Positions 45,521-57,056 of a DNA stretch of 64,000 nt are shown one piece after another. The translations under genes and the position numbers were made by a program. The DNA is from Gnetum montanum. Lineage: Eukaryota; Streptophyta; Gnetopsida; Gnetales; Gnetaceae. The notes under the pieces were generated by a model that saw only the letters and a program-made list of their open reading frames with translations, was not told where the DNA came from and made no database searches. Numbering within the stretch: position 1 is the stretch's first letter; each line of letters opens with the position of its first letter. The stretch spans positions 283,026 through 347,025 of the forward strand of contig MNCI01009293.1 of the NCBI GenBank assembly GCA_015680685.1, in the 5' to 3' direction.

Positions 45521-48274
45521 GTTGTCACATCTCCACCATGGTTATGGAATAGTAATTATTCTTGGAAGGCTCTTAAAATAATAAAGTTATGATATTTTGG
45601 TTTCATAAAATTCATATTTGAAGCTAGCCCAATATCAACTATAAGAAAAGGTATTAAGGGTAATATTCCAAAACAATGTTAGAGGAAATTAAGCGATATA
45701 CGCAAGGGATGTATTCAAGATAGGTATATTATATTGGTAAAGATTATGAGGAAATTTAAAAATTTAAAAATAAAAATCCAAAGTTTTAACAATGGTGCCC
45801 ATCAAAATACTTAAGTTGTTAAAAACCATAACCATGTCATGGGACCTGGTACTAGTTTGAATTATCAGCATTGAATGGTCTCCAATGGCATAGGCTTTCA
45901 GGATCAAACCCTTATTTTTGCCAAAAGGTAATGTGGTAGAGGCAGCCAAATCCAAGGCTAGAAATGCAACAGTTAACCATAAGCATCATAAACAGTCCAT
46001 AGGATTATCCCATATAGTATACCCTCATCAATTCCACCTGTAATGATAGCTGCATCTAAACCAATGAGGTCATGAAATAAGCACCACAGTAAGCACAGGG
46101 CAGGCACACGAGTATTTCTAGTAGTTCTGGAACTACCAAGGCACAATGCAACAATCTGCAAAAACCCTTACCTCTACATATCGAGCACATGGATGACCTA
46201 CTGAGCATGGAAGAAGTAGAGACAGCAACGATAGGCACACTAACCCTAAGTGACACTAGCAAAGATAGTCATAGTAACCAAAAACACAACCATGAAAGCT
46301 TGTCATGCAAAGATGTGAGAATGGCCACCAAGAAAGAAGGTATGTAGGACACAAAGGTTACCACACATTGGTCATGAAACCCCATTTTGCAAAGATCATG
46401 TTCATAATTCCATTGTTGAGCATTGCAAGCACAGGGCAATGTACGTGGCATTGAATTTCAATGAACTTGTGGGATGTAACACATGATTGCAGGCTGATGT
46501 CGTGCTCCCAAATTTTTTCAACTACACAATGGTTTCAAATGATTTTATTATCTGACATATTTTTAACCACATAAAATATCATATAAAATTTAAATTAAAA
46601 CCCCTATTATGAGAAGAAGCCAATTTTGACATAATAGCATTAATATTGAGGGGTATAATAATTTCATTCTATATGATATTTTATCTAAAGATTATAAAGA
46701 AGAGGTTTAATGGACATTTGATAAACATAGCTATATTTTCTACAACATTGACACTCTGCATGGGAAGTTATAACCTCCTATGGAAGCTATAACTTGTTTT
46801 CCTTGATATTTGTGGAGTTGTGATTACCAAGAGGAAACTTTCCGACTATGGCATAAATTTTTTATTAATTTTTATAACCTCCCACAGCAATCTCCATAAT
46901 ATTTATTGCCAAGAAAACACTTGACAACCATAGCTGAAATGTCTAATAACTCCCTTTGGAAGTTATAACCTCTAGGATGGTTATGAATTAATACCCCTAG
47001 ATATTTGTAAAACCCTTAACCTTTCATGATTATTGTAACTACCATAAGGCTTCAAGGGTAAAATTTAAAAAGGACGCATAGGAAAAAAATGAAGAATTTG
47101 GAAAGAAAATTAAATATTATTTGTAAGATGGCTTGCTATAGACATCAATTTAGCTACTTTATTTTAATCCTATGAGTTCATTCCTTTCCATTTTTTTAGT
47201 TACTTAGCTAATGGTTTAGATAGTATCATGCTTGGCATTTAATTTTGGAATTTGTACCAAGCTTGCATTTATAGCTCTATTTTTGCACAATATTAGACTC
47301 CTATTAAGTTTTTCCATAGAAGAGCTTATGTTGTTAAAAATCCTCAAGAGTAATTTAATGGTAATGTCTTAAAGAAATTGCCTATTTTGAGCATAGATAA
47401 TCTAGAAAAATCTTTGGTATTTTAAAAGGACTAAAATAGCTTTGTTATTTTAAAGTGTATTTCCTTAGTATTTCAATCCAGAAATTTTCAAATTTTTGAA
47501 GGCTCTGTTAAATGCATTCTTTGACAACTATTAGCTAGCCAAAATAGGGACTCGTACTTTGTTGTTTATGTAGCAATTTTTGGTAGTATAATAAGATTGT
47601 CTTTATGAAATTACTTATTGGGCTCAAAAGGTTTGAACAATTCGTAGTTACTGAATTATAAATAGCTTTATTGTGAAGTGTTTTCTTGTGTTAACTTATC
47701 TTACTTAAATATTTGAGATTTCAAGAAAATCTACTTTCTTTTCTTTCTCTTTCTAAGTCCATTAAATCTTGCTCTATTTCTAGTTTTCTTGTGGAGCTTT
47801 CTCTCTAGGAAAAATGAGTAGATTGGAAAAATTTTGCTCAAAATTTTTTGCAAAATTTTATTTTTACAAGTATCATACCATAGGAACCATATAAACTAAG
47901 TGATTGAACAAAATAGGAATCTCTAACAACTCACAATATTTGACAAAGATAGTTGAGTCTTTAATATTAAAGCTAATTATAGGTATATACAAAACCCAAC
48001 CATTTCAACATTCATAGTAGCAAACACATACTCACGTTCAGTTCATTTCATAGCTACTAAGTTTATTTGGAGGTATTTGGTCCTTGGTGTTGCCAAAGAC
48101 TAGTAAGCACCTAAATACTATTTGAAGAACACCTTTGATCTCGTGACTCCCAAGGTCACGAGACTATGAGGCCACCTCACTATTGGCAGTCTGATCCCAA
48201 ATGATCACCAACAACTTTATACATGATTTACTTTTATGNCGATCCCAAATGATCACCAACAACTTTATACATGA
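45521..48274. other. Unclassified 2.7-kb insert inside the 5' LTR of H
   Basis: It lies exactly where the LTR of H is interrupted and is flanked by the 9-base repeat TTTACTTTT (45,512-45,520 and 48,275-48,283). No gag, pol or LTR of the local families is seen. A patch at 46,010-46,500 is clearly richer in GC than its surroundings and has several short minus-strand open frames (45,973-46,161, 46,056-46,262, 46,269-46,451) that I do not recognise. At 46,762, 46,871 and 46,958 the motif TATAACCTC recurs. From 47,650 to 47,800 there is a TATA-like TTATAAATAGC and a pyrimidine-rich stretch. It could be a DNA transposon carrying captured host DNA, but I see no terminal inverted repeats. Confidence 0.4.
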
Positions 48275-48286
48275 TTTACTTTTATG
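48193..48286. other. Assembly join: 46-base direct repeat around a single N
   Basis: The 46 bases at 48,193-48,238 are repeated exactly at 48,241-48,286, separated by N (48,239) and C. Two contig ends with the same overlap were evidently placed side by side instead of merged. Confidence 0.85.
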
Positions 48287-48764
48287 TTCTTAAGTAATTA
48301 ATATAATTAATCATAACCATGTGAGTATGATCACTTCAAGCATAATTTATTAATTCTTGGTAATTATAGCAATGGATACTTGATATTCCCACTAGTATAC
48401 ACTTGGTAATCCAATAGCATTAATATAAGTTCAAAATGTGTACAAAAAGTGGGAATGGATACTCTACATTAGGATAGTTAAGAAATTAGTTAATTAATTT
48501 AATCCTAAATCTTCATTACATTAGTAATTAATTAGGAGAAAAATATATAATTATAAAAATAAACATTTTATGCCTTAACCACATTTAACCATACACACAA
48601 TTAAAACACAAGTGTAAATTAAGAAGACAACAACTTGCAAGTACACAATTTCTATTTAGGGATATTGGCAACTTAGGTAACTAAGTCTATGGAATTTAAC
48701 TATATTGCTAGTGAATGCTTGTGATTCATATGGTTGGGTGCAGGGGATACCTGCCACTTATCAT

Positions 48765-48782
48765 TGATGTCGATTTCAAGGA
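48765..48782 (+). promoter_or_regulatory. Decayed primer binding site of element H
   Basis: TGATGTCGATTTCAAGGA stands one base after the LTR end, in the register of the tRNA-Asp complement, with about 11 of 18 matches. It is assigned mostly by position. Confidence 0.45.
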
Positions 48783-48939
48783 TTTAGTCTAGCTAAGTGT
48801 GCTAAATATTATTAATTAGTGAATTCATATAAAAATCATTATAAAGAAAACACAATGAGATATCTTTCATATATAAAATAATAACTCTAAAATCATCTCA
48901 AAGGCACACTTAATACATATTACTAATATAGCTTTTACT

Positions 48940-51300
48940 CGCAGGAATGAATCTCCATCACACACTAGTGAATCTAATCAACAATAGGATAGGACTTGAA
49001 GGACTATCGGTGAGAGGCCTCAATAGCTAAGAGTGGCCTATGCCCATCCAGACCCCTATTATCTAGATTTCACCTTCATCCTCATTAGGATGAGCAATTA
49101 TGTTGGAGGGATATGAAAGGCAACATTATGTTATCGTCTAACTACACTATTTCTGCCATGTTCATGGCCCAACTCATGAGACTAGCCATTAAAGCAACAA
49201 GGTCTAAGTATGAGACAATAGATCAAGCCTTCAGGGACTATCAACCTATTAAATCATAGCTATGAAAAGACAAACACATGAAGGCATGCTATGAAGCCTC
49301 CAAGGGCAAAATAATCTCAACACCATTGCTTCTATAGTTGTCGAAAGAGGGCAACAATTTCTTTTCAAGGCTCTCTCAATACACAGATTCTCCTTTGTTT
49401 GTTGAGAAGAACACCCTTCACCAATGATTGTAGTCAACCTTCAAGAACTTTAGTGAGGAAAGGACATAGTCCAAGGCCCAAAGGAAATTAAAAGGTAGGT
49501 CTCCTAGTTGTTCATCCAAGAACAAGGAGAAAGATAAGAAGAAGGATAAGAAAAAGAAAAAGAACTAGACCAAGGACCATAGGAGAAGGACTACTAAGCA
49601 CCATTCTCTTGGTCCTTTGACTTCTTCTCTTCATCAAATTCTAACAGGAGAAGTCATGGCAAAGCTAGAGATAGGGGTGATCAGGATCGAGATGGAGATG
49701 ATAGGAGGTACCATCGTGATGATAGGAACTATGAGATAAGATAGAGAGAAAGAAGATTATCACCAAGAAAAGAGGCATAACAGAACTTATTAGAAGAGGC
49801 ATGGCCATGATAGGGACCACCATGGATATGATGACTATGATGAACCATTTCTTGCCATTATAAATATGCTAAATGTTTTAGAAGTAGTTAGAATCCCACT
49901 AGGCATCAAAAGAATAGTAGGATCAAAAGGTTGGATAGGAATAGTATCCCCAAATTTGGAGGATATAATGCTAATCCAAAACATCATTTACAAGCTTTCC
50001 ATGATGCCTGTGCCTTATAGAACATTGAAAATAAATAGAAAAATTTAAAATTATTCCCAAGGATATTCATTAAAGAGGCAAAAAGCCAGTACTAGTCTTT
50101 GAAGTTAGAATCCATTTGTAGATGAAGTACCATGCTAGATTTTTTTAATGATAAGTACTAGACATACTCCCAAGTGTTTGACTTAAGGAAATAAATCCAA
50201 GGATGGAAGCAAGAAAATTATAAATCCTTGGATGTGGCCATGAGAATATATTATTTTCTTCTACACCAATGCCTACGCCATTAAAAGGAATAACTTCATG
50301 AATCATAGATGGGCTCCAAAACAAAATAAGAGAAACTATTTGGATTTACACCAAAGGGATACTTTCAAAGATGAGAGCCTATCATATCCAAAGACTAATT
50401 GATTAGGTGACTAAGGAACAAGGAGTTAAAGAAAAGAGAAAGTGTAAAGGAGTATAATAGAAATTCCTTTATTCACAAGCAGGAGGTGTGTTTCTATGAT
50501 TCCAAGAAGGAAGCACCATCAGATGAAGTGGTGTAGAGGAAAACCTTGCCGATCTAGAAATTTATTACTAAAACATTAGCTAAGGTGGATAAAATGTGAA
50601 ACTCCTTAATGGAGAAGTTCCAAACTACTCTGAAAGTAGTAGAGAAGAAGATGGAGTAGGATAGCAGTAGAGATAGAAGGAGATAGAAAGATGTAGGTAG
50701 GGAACAATATTAAAACAAAGGTAAGGCTGCAATGATTAATGAAGTTGTAGATTTAGGGATAGATGATGAAAAATATTCCATTTTCCAATATGAACATCCC
50801 AAGGGATATTACCCTATCGTGTCACATCTATAAGAATCTAGGATATATGCATGAAACCTAAAACTAGCAAGGAAGCAACCACCTAAAAGATTACATTATT
50901 CCCAAGGCAATTATAGGTATCAGTTCCACCAAACATAGTATTATCCAAGTGGAGTGTTGCCTCAACCTCAAGAGTAGTATTAGTAATCGCACAACCCATA
51001 GTCATAGGGGATGCCACCACTAAGGCAATAATATCCTTACTGACATCTGGACCCATATGAATATTATGCCCAGTAACCTATATCTCCTTGTGGCTCTACA
51101 AGCCACACTTATTTTTCTCATGACTACTATCCTCTTGAATATAATTAAACTCCAATTCCAAAAGCTAAGTCACCCTCTACTTATCCTCCTTCATATCCAT
51201 CACCTAACACTACACCTTCTAACATCACTCCTTTCCCGCCTACACCATCGATGTAAGGAAAAATCTCATGATATCCATAACAACATAATTCCATGAGGGT
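48940..51300 (+). pseudogene. Broken gag of element H
   Basis: The N-terminal FTFILIRMSNYVGGI-like stretch is near 49,070. A Lys-rich run (DKKKDKKKKKN, 49,530-49,565) and an Arg/Asp-rich linker (DRDGDDRRYHRDDRNYE, 49,690-49,735) follow; this composition differs from the Ser/His linkers of A, E and I. The capsid block starts near 49,850 (MLNVLEVVRIP) and runs to about 50,600. The zinc-knuckle position (50,774-50,812) has lost all its Cys residues to Tyr or Phe but keeps QYEHPKG. A Pro/Tyr-rich tail continues to 51,300. Confidence 0.75.
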
Positions 51301-51439
51301 AGTAAACTTATAGTTGGATGATTATTTGAGTGGCTTTATGAATAAGCCTCAAAAGAGGGCTTTCTTTAGGCCACACAATCTACAAAAATCCTTGCTAACA
51401 TTCATGGTTACTAAATCTACATCCACTGCTTCTAGAAAT

Positions 51440-51960
51440 ATCTTTGAGCCTCCTTCAAGCCAAATGTCCTCCAATGTACATACTATTATGTTGAATCATG
51501 TGGTCATAGATTACATTAAAGCTAGCCATCTTCATAGAAAAAAACTAATCCTAAGAGTCCCATCATATATTTGCAAATTGCAAGAAATGATCCATGCAAA
51601 GCTCTATTGGATCCTAGGCTCTTGGGTAAACTTAATCTCTCAATAAATATATAAGATTTGGAACCTACCTACACTTAAGAAAAGTAACATCAAATTAGAG
51701 CTTGTAGATTAGTTCATCACTATCCCATTGGAATTAGTGGAGGACATTGTGATCATCATTTGTAAATGATCATACCTAGTAGATTTCCTAATGATCCATG
51801 TAGACAATTGCAAAGGGGATTTCCCTATTATCTTGAGAAGGATTTGGCATAGTACTATTGATGCCAAAATGGGAACTCAAGATTTTTCCTTAGAAATATT
51901 CAAGGAAAATGAGTTTGAAAAGCTTAAGAAAAATTAGGTTCCATGCATTGCATATAGTAA
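51440..51960 (+). pseudogene. Protease of element H
   Basis: Recognised by SSNVHTIMLNHVVIDYIKAS, then WILGSWVNLISQ, where the Asp-Ser-Gly active site is destroyed (ILGS). Further on are IWNLPTLKKSNIKLELVD, IPLELVEDIV and DFPIILRRIWHST. In order and spacing it matches A. Confidence 0.8.
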
Positions 51961-52499
51961 CACAGGGTGCCATTGCATGCAAAGACTATAGGCTATGAAA
52001 AGTACATATATCCAAGCATGTAATCAATGGGCTAAAATATCAAATGTTCAGATGTGTCTATATGCAACAACCACAAAATAATAAGATACCTAGTGGTTGA
52101 CCACAAATAACAATGTTGAATCCACAATGTGCATGGAACTAATGGAACTTCTCATAAGAACCTACATAGATAATTTTAATGGAGTAGTGTAGATCCAATA
52201 ATAACTCATCCACAAAAATAAAGAGATGGATTTATGGAAATTTAAAATCCTAGATGATTTCAAGCATAAACCCCTTGAACTTAAGGCTTTACTAGCATCC
52301 TTAGATTATGCCTTTCTTAATAATGGTAAATTAGTAATAATAAATGTCAATCTTACTTAAGACTAGAAAAAACATCATTGAAAGTAATAAATAAATGATC
52401 AACAACCTTCGCATGGTTATATCATGAGCTAACAGGAATAGATCCAAGAATATGCCAACATCAAATATTTTCAAATCCCTCCATCAAGCCAAGAAGGCA

Positions 52500-53780
52500 A
52501 CCATAAAGGAGGTTGAATCTAAAAATTAAGCAAGTTTTTAAGGATGAATTTGAATAACTTCTTAAGGTCAAATTCATTTATATTATAGTCGATAGTGAGT
52601 GGATACATCCACTTGTAATTATGCCAACGGAAGAAGGGAAATCGAGAGTTTGTATAGACTTTCGACTATTGAATATGACAACATTTAAGGATTAGTTTCC
52701 ATTGTCATTTTTGGACGAGGTGTTGGATATGATTATAGGGCATAACTACTACAGTTTTATGGATTGTTATAGTCACTATAACCAAGTCCAGATAACAATA
52801 GGAGATTAGGATAAAATGACATTCATAAGTCTCTAGGGGACTTTCACATATAAAATAATGTCCTTTGGCCTATCCCTACAACCTTCTAATGGCTAGTACT
52901 TAGCATTTTTCAGTAGCAGATTAGTAGTGGTGTGGAGGTCTTCATGGAAGACTTCTCCACCTATGATACCAACTTTGAGTAAGCCTTGAACCATCTACAA
53001 CAAGTGCTAAAATGATGTGTGGAGACCAACTTAAGGCTCAATTAGTAGAAAAACCATTTGATGGTCCAAAAGGGCATTGTCTTGGGGCACTAAATCTCAA
53101 GAAAAGGGATAGAGGTAGATCCAAAAAAAGTACTGATGATCTAAGGAATCACTAAATAGCCTCAAAATATAAAAGATATAAGGTCATTCTTTGGACATAC
53201 TAATTACTATAGGTTCTGCATCGAGAACTTCTCCAAAATTATCAAACTACTAGTGGAGCTAACAAAGAAAGATATATCCTTCAACTAGATCAAGAAATGT
53301 AAACATGCATTCCAAAAATTAAAGAAAAAACTTTTAGAAACTTCCATTCTACACACTCTAGATAGGTATAGACCCTTTTACATCATGATAAAAGCATCCA
53401 ACTATGCATTAGGGATGGTACTAATATAATTGGATGATCAGAAATGTACTTATTAAAATCTTTTATACAAGCAGAAGTATTGTGGGTACACAACTAAATT
53501 ACATCACCATTGAGAAGGAGCTCATGATGATGGTGTATGTTCTAGAAAAATTTAGGCACTATGTGCTTGGATATCAAATTTTTGTGCACATTGACCACAA
53601 TGCTATCTATTTCCTACTAAATAAGCCAATGGTGAGTTCCCATTTCATAATATGGCTATGATTTTATAAGAGTTTAACCTTAAAATGGTGGACAAGAAAG
53701 GAATTCAAAACATGATCACCAATCACTTTTCTTAATTACAATGAGATGACAAAGAGGGAAGAACCCTTATCTAATCAATT
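52500..53780 (+). pseudogene. Reverse transcriptase and RNase H of element H
   Basis: It shows IHPLVIMPTEEGKSRVCIDF, NMTTFKD, YYSFMDCYSHYNQVQI and, after small shifts, VEVFMEDFSTYD, so the catalytic pair is Glu-Asp (52,947-52,952). A SFFGHTNYYRF block follows near 53,190. RNase H starts near 53,370 (IKASNYALGMVL, Asp lost) and has YVLGYQIFVHIDHNAIYFLL at 53,560-53,620. Confidence 0.85.
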
Positions 53781-53959
53781 TCTAGATGAACTTCTCTTTA
53801 TCAAATTCATTGATGTTCAGGGGTACCAATTAGCATGATTAATTTCTCTTCTATCTTCTTACACAGAAGACTCTACAAAAATGAAACAATAAGAAGAAGT
53901 AGCAATTTCTTTGCTAGGTCAAGCACTACATGTAAATCCAAGATAACCTTTACTAGATT

Positions 53960-55180
53960 TGTGTCGATGACTTGATTACATGGTATGTACTTGATTTCAA
54001 TCAATTACACATCCTTCAAGATGCTTATGAGGGTCTTTGTGGGGGCCACTATACAGGAAGGTGAATGGCTACAAAGATCCTCATGGCCAAGTATTTCTAG
54101 CTAATGATCTTCAAGGACACTCACCATTTCTCCTATTCATGTGAATGCTTCCAAAGGGATGAAGGAATAATAGCACAAATGGAAGGATCCTAATAGTGGA
54201 TTCAACCACTAGAGCCTTTCAATCTCTAGAGCATCAACTTCATGGGATCCATCACTCCCATGGAAAATGGAAAGGCTTATATCATTGTTATTGTTGACTA
54301 CTACATCAAGTGGGCTAAACCTGTAGAAGTATCAAATTGTACATCCACCATTGTAGCACAATTTATATAACAATAGGTGGTAAATATATTTAGTGGGCAT
54401 AGGGCACTTGCTTCTGATAATGGAACTCATTTCATAGAAACTACTTTTCAGAAGATTATGCAATGCTTTGGGATGCAACATAAACTTACAACCCCTAATC
54501 ACCCCCAAGCTAATGATCAAGCCAAAGTTACCAATAGGGAGGTCACTAGGATACCACTATAAACAATTAGCAAATATAGGAAGGTCTAGAGCACCAAACT
54601 TAATGATGCTCTTTGGGCCTATAAATGAACCTAGAAACTTCTTATAGGCTGTTCTCCCTATGCATTGATGTACAAAAATTTACCCAAATTTCCAATCCAA
54701 GTCAAACTCTATACACTTACAATGGCCTACAAGCTTGACCTCAACATCAATTTAGCATAAAAAGAATGACTAATGACACTTAATTTACTAGATGAGAATC
54801 ACCAAGTAGCCATGATGATGAATGAAGTGCACAAGGCACATTCCAAACAACATCATGATGCACTAATAAGAAGAGTTAAATTGGAACTTGATGATAAGGT
54901 CTTGTACTAGAATCCCATGCATGTGCCAAAATGAACTAAATTTGAAACATTATGGGAAGGATCTTATATCATCCATGCAACTTTTCCTTTTGGAGCCATG
55001 ACCATGTACCATCCTTCAAACCCTCATAAATGTTTGTTGGTCAACATGCAATAGCTCAAGCCATTTTTGAAATCCAAGATAACCAACAAGAATAATACCT
55101 TTATGCTAGAATAGGCTCACTCTATCTTTTAAATCTCCTCCTCTCAACATAGTTATAGGGGAGATGGCCATCCACACCTA
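53960..55180 (+). pseudogene. Integrase of element H
   Basis: The zinc region is at 54,020-54,160 (DAYEGLCGGHYTGR, then SCECFQRDEG). The core has INFMGSITPMENGKAYIIVI (first Asp now Asn). The second Asp is intact in SDNGTHF at 54,413-54,433, followed by LTTPNHPQANDQAKVTNREV. The C-terminal domain (LDDKVLY, WEGSYIIHATF) ends near 55,140 with AGTTATAGGGGAGATGGCC, the pol-end motif. No chromodomain. Confidence 0.84.
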
Positions 55181-56590
55181 ACACCATGATGAGGTTTCCA
55201 ATTTTTCACCTTTTTGTCTTGCACCATTCTTTATATGCTTTCCACTTTCTTATATATTTTCTATCTATTTTATATATCTTTTATTTTATTTTTGTTATTA
55301 TTTTTATTTTTTATTAATTTCATACATTTTATTGGAAATCTTAGATTTTGACTATTATTATTGCAACTCTAGAAGTTACAAGAGAAAGTTATCAACATTA
55401 TGATTGATTACCCAAATTACCATTTTTATCTTTGAATTATGTAATCCACTAATACTCTATCAATTTTTTTGGTGATATTAAGCAATGAGATCATGAAATT
55501 CACCCATTCCATCTATTCCATGAGAAATCTATTTCCTGAAAGCAAAAGGTCTTTTCACATTAAAACTTCATAATTAATTAATGATCTTGTTACTCAATGA
55601 GCAAGGAAAGGACCAAGTGAGAATGGAATAGGATGTGACCTCAAGGGATTTGATATAGTTCTCTCAACATCATTCTTAAGATTCTATGATACTACATTGG
55701 TACACCACCACTCCTACTATTGATCATACAAAGGAAGCATGTCTTTGCATAGTGTAGTTCCCATGAAAAAAAACATAACAACAAGCATGGAAATTCAAAG
55801 CACATCCCTTAGACTTAATAATGGACTTCAAGCACTAGTTATGAGGCTAGAAAGACATGTTACCCATGCTCAAAGACACCCCTCTAACTAAGGCCTTGTC
55901 TACTTCCTTCTTCTCTTAAAATGATGAAGTTGGAATTGCCCTAGACTTTTGATTGATGTACAAAGGACATATGTCAATGTGAGGTCACTAAACATGGAAG
56001 GGACTTGGTCTTGACCTTGAACGAATTGGGATAGAAATATCTTAACCATAAATTCCACAAAGAATCTTATGTAACTAGGATGTTGATGATCTCTTTCACA
56101 TTCTCCCTCTCTACCATTTATTCATTCATGGTTTACCACCTAACTCTCTCATATAATAGAAAATTGAATAGTTATGTTGCTAGATCATATAACCCTTTGA
56201 AAATTACTTTAATATGTATGAAATTCAACTTAACACTAATCATTCATCATCCTTGAGGCTTAAAAACCCTTTGTGATGAAGGTATGCAAGGGCACATGAG
56301 GAATCTACCTACTTTGAGAAGGACCCACTTGCATTCCTTTGGTTTACCTTTAGTTAAGTTTTCTATCATGACTCATTGATTTGATCCTTCATTTGGATCA
56401 CATCAAAAACATCCATTTTTTCTTTATTTGGCATTCTAGTTTCATCCAAACTCCATTTAAATTACTTATCCTAAGCTAAACTTATTCTCTTCTTTGTTGG
56501 TGTCATTCTTATCCACCATTTTGGCTTCCATTAGGTTCTTGTTCTATCCCACTACTCATCTAGAATTTATCCATTTTATAAAGTGTGAAA
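55181..56590 (+). other. Conserved noncoding 3' region of element H
   Basis: T-rich at first, then collinear with A, C and E: the block AGGCTAGAAAGACATGTTAC / CCCTCTAACTAAGGC at 55,845-55,896, and AGGACCCACTTGCATTCC at about 56,320-56,338. No ORF. Confidence 0.7.
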
Positions 56591-56829
56591 TTGCTAAATA
56601 TAACTACATCGATGCATTCCCATCGATGCAATGAGATAAGTCAACTTAGCCCCATCAATGCATAACAAAAATGCTATAAATATGTGTGACACTTAGCTCA
56701 TTTTGGCATCATTTGTTAACAAAGAAAGAGGAGTTTTTATATCTTTCAAATCCCAAGAACCATTCAAGCCTACTAACTCACAAACTGCTAACCCATTTTC
56801 ACTTGTTTTTAACTCTTGAGCTACCAAAG
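56591..56829 (+). promoter_or_regulatory. Putative internal promoter and leader ahead of ORF3 (element H)
   Basis: Repeats ACATCGATGCATTCCCATCG and GCCCCATCAATGCAT lie at 56,606-56,665. A clear TATA box, CTATAAATATG, is at about 56,673-56,683, followed by some 145 bases of leader and the donor AAAG|GTAAGCC at 56,826-56,836. The order matches A and C. The repeats are of the class found in the LTR U3 of A, C and H. Confidence 0.55.
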
Positions 56830-57056
56830 GTAAGCCTTAGGTCATGGGGGACATAAACCTTTGGTTATTCATAGAAACATTTTCTAACTTTTCATTGTTA
56901 ACCCATTAAAATAATATGAAATTAATCACCATGAAGGATTAATACCATCATACAAACTCCAATAGATAAGAATAAAATAATATTAAATTAATACATTTAG
57001 CCTGTAATCCTAAATAAGCATTTAACAATCAACCTTTAACAATCCATAAATTAAAA
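56830..57056 (+). other. 5' part of the predicted ORF3 intron of H, cut by element I
   Basis: The GT donor is at 56,830. TAGGTCATGGGGG follows at 56,838-56,850, as in A. AT-rich sequence continues to 57,056, where TGATCTAATG starts the LTR of I. By comparison with A, about 80-100 bases of intron and then ORF3 should resume beyond the 3' LTR of I. Confidence 0.5.

Larger units (their letters stand above)
45139..48763 (+). repeat. 5' LTR of element H, in two pieces (45,139-45,520 and 48,276-48,763)
   Basis: The first piece begins TGAAACATCAATAAG. It has CATCAATG-class U3 repeats (TTGTTGACACATGTCC, CCTCATTGATG) and a TATA box (CTATATAAATGC, 45,261). The second piece resumes at TTACTTTTATG and holds the tandem CTTGGTAA motif and the end GGATACCTGCCACTTATCA at 48,763. 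Together they give about 870 bases, the family length. Between them sits a foreign insert. TTTACTTTT occurs on both sides of the insert. Confidence 0.75.
45139..57056 (+). mobile_element. Element H: Ty3/gypsy element interrupted by an insert and by element I
   Basis: It has 5' LTR (split), decayed primer site, gag, protease, RT, RNase H, integrase, conserved 3' region, promoter-like cassette and the start of the ORF3 intron. At 57,056 element I begins. ORF3 and the 3' LTR of H should resume beyond the right edge. It is heavily decayed, with all zinc-knuckle cysteines replaced. Confidence 0.87.

Noticed and set aside
48139-48163. Helitron 3' end
   Set aside because: The hairpin is followed by CTATG, not CTRR, and no TC start in an A/T target is evident.
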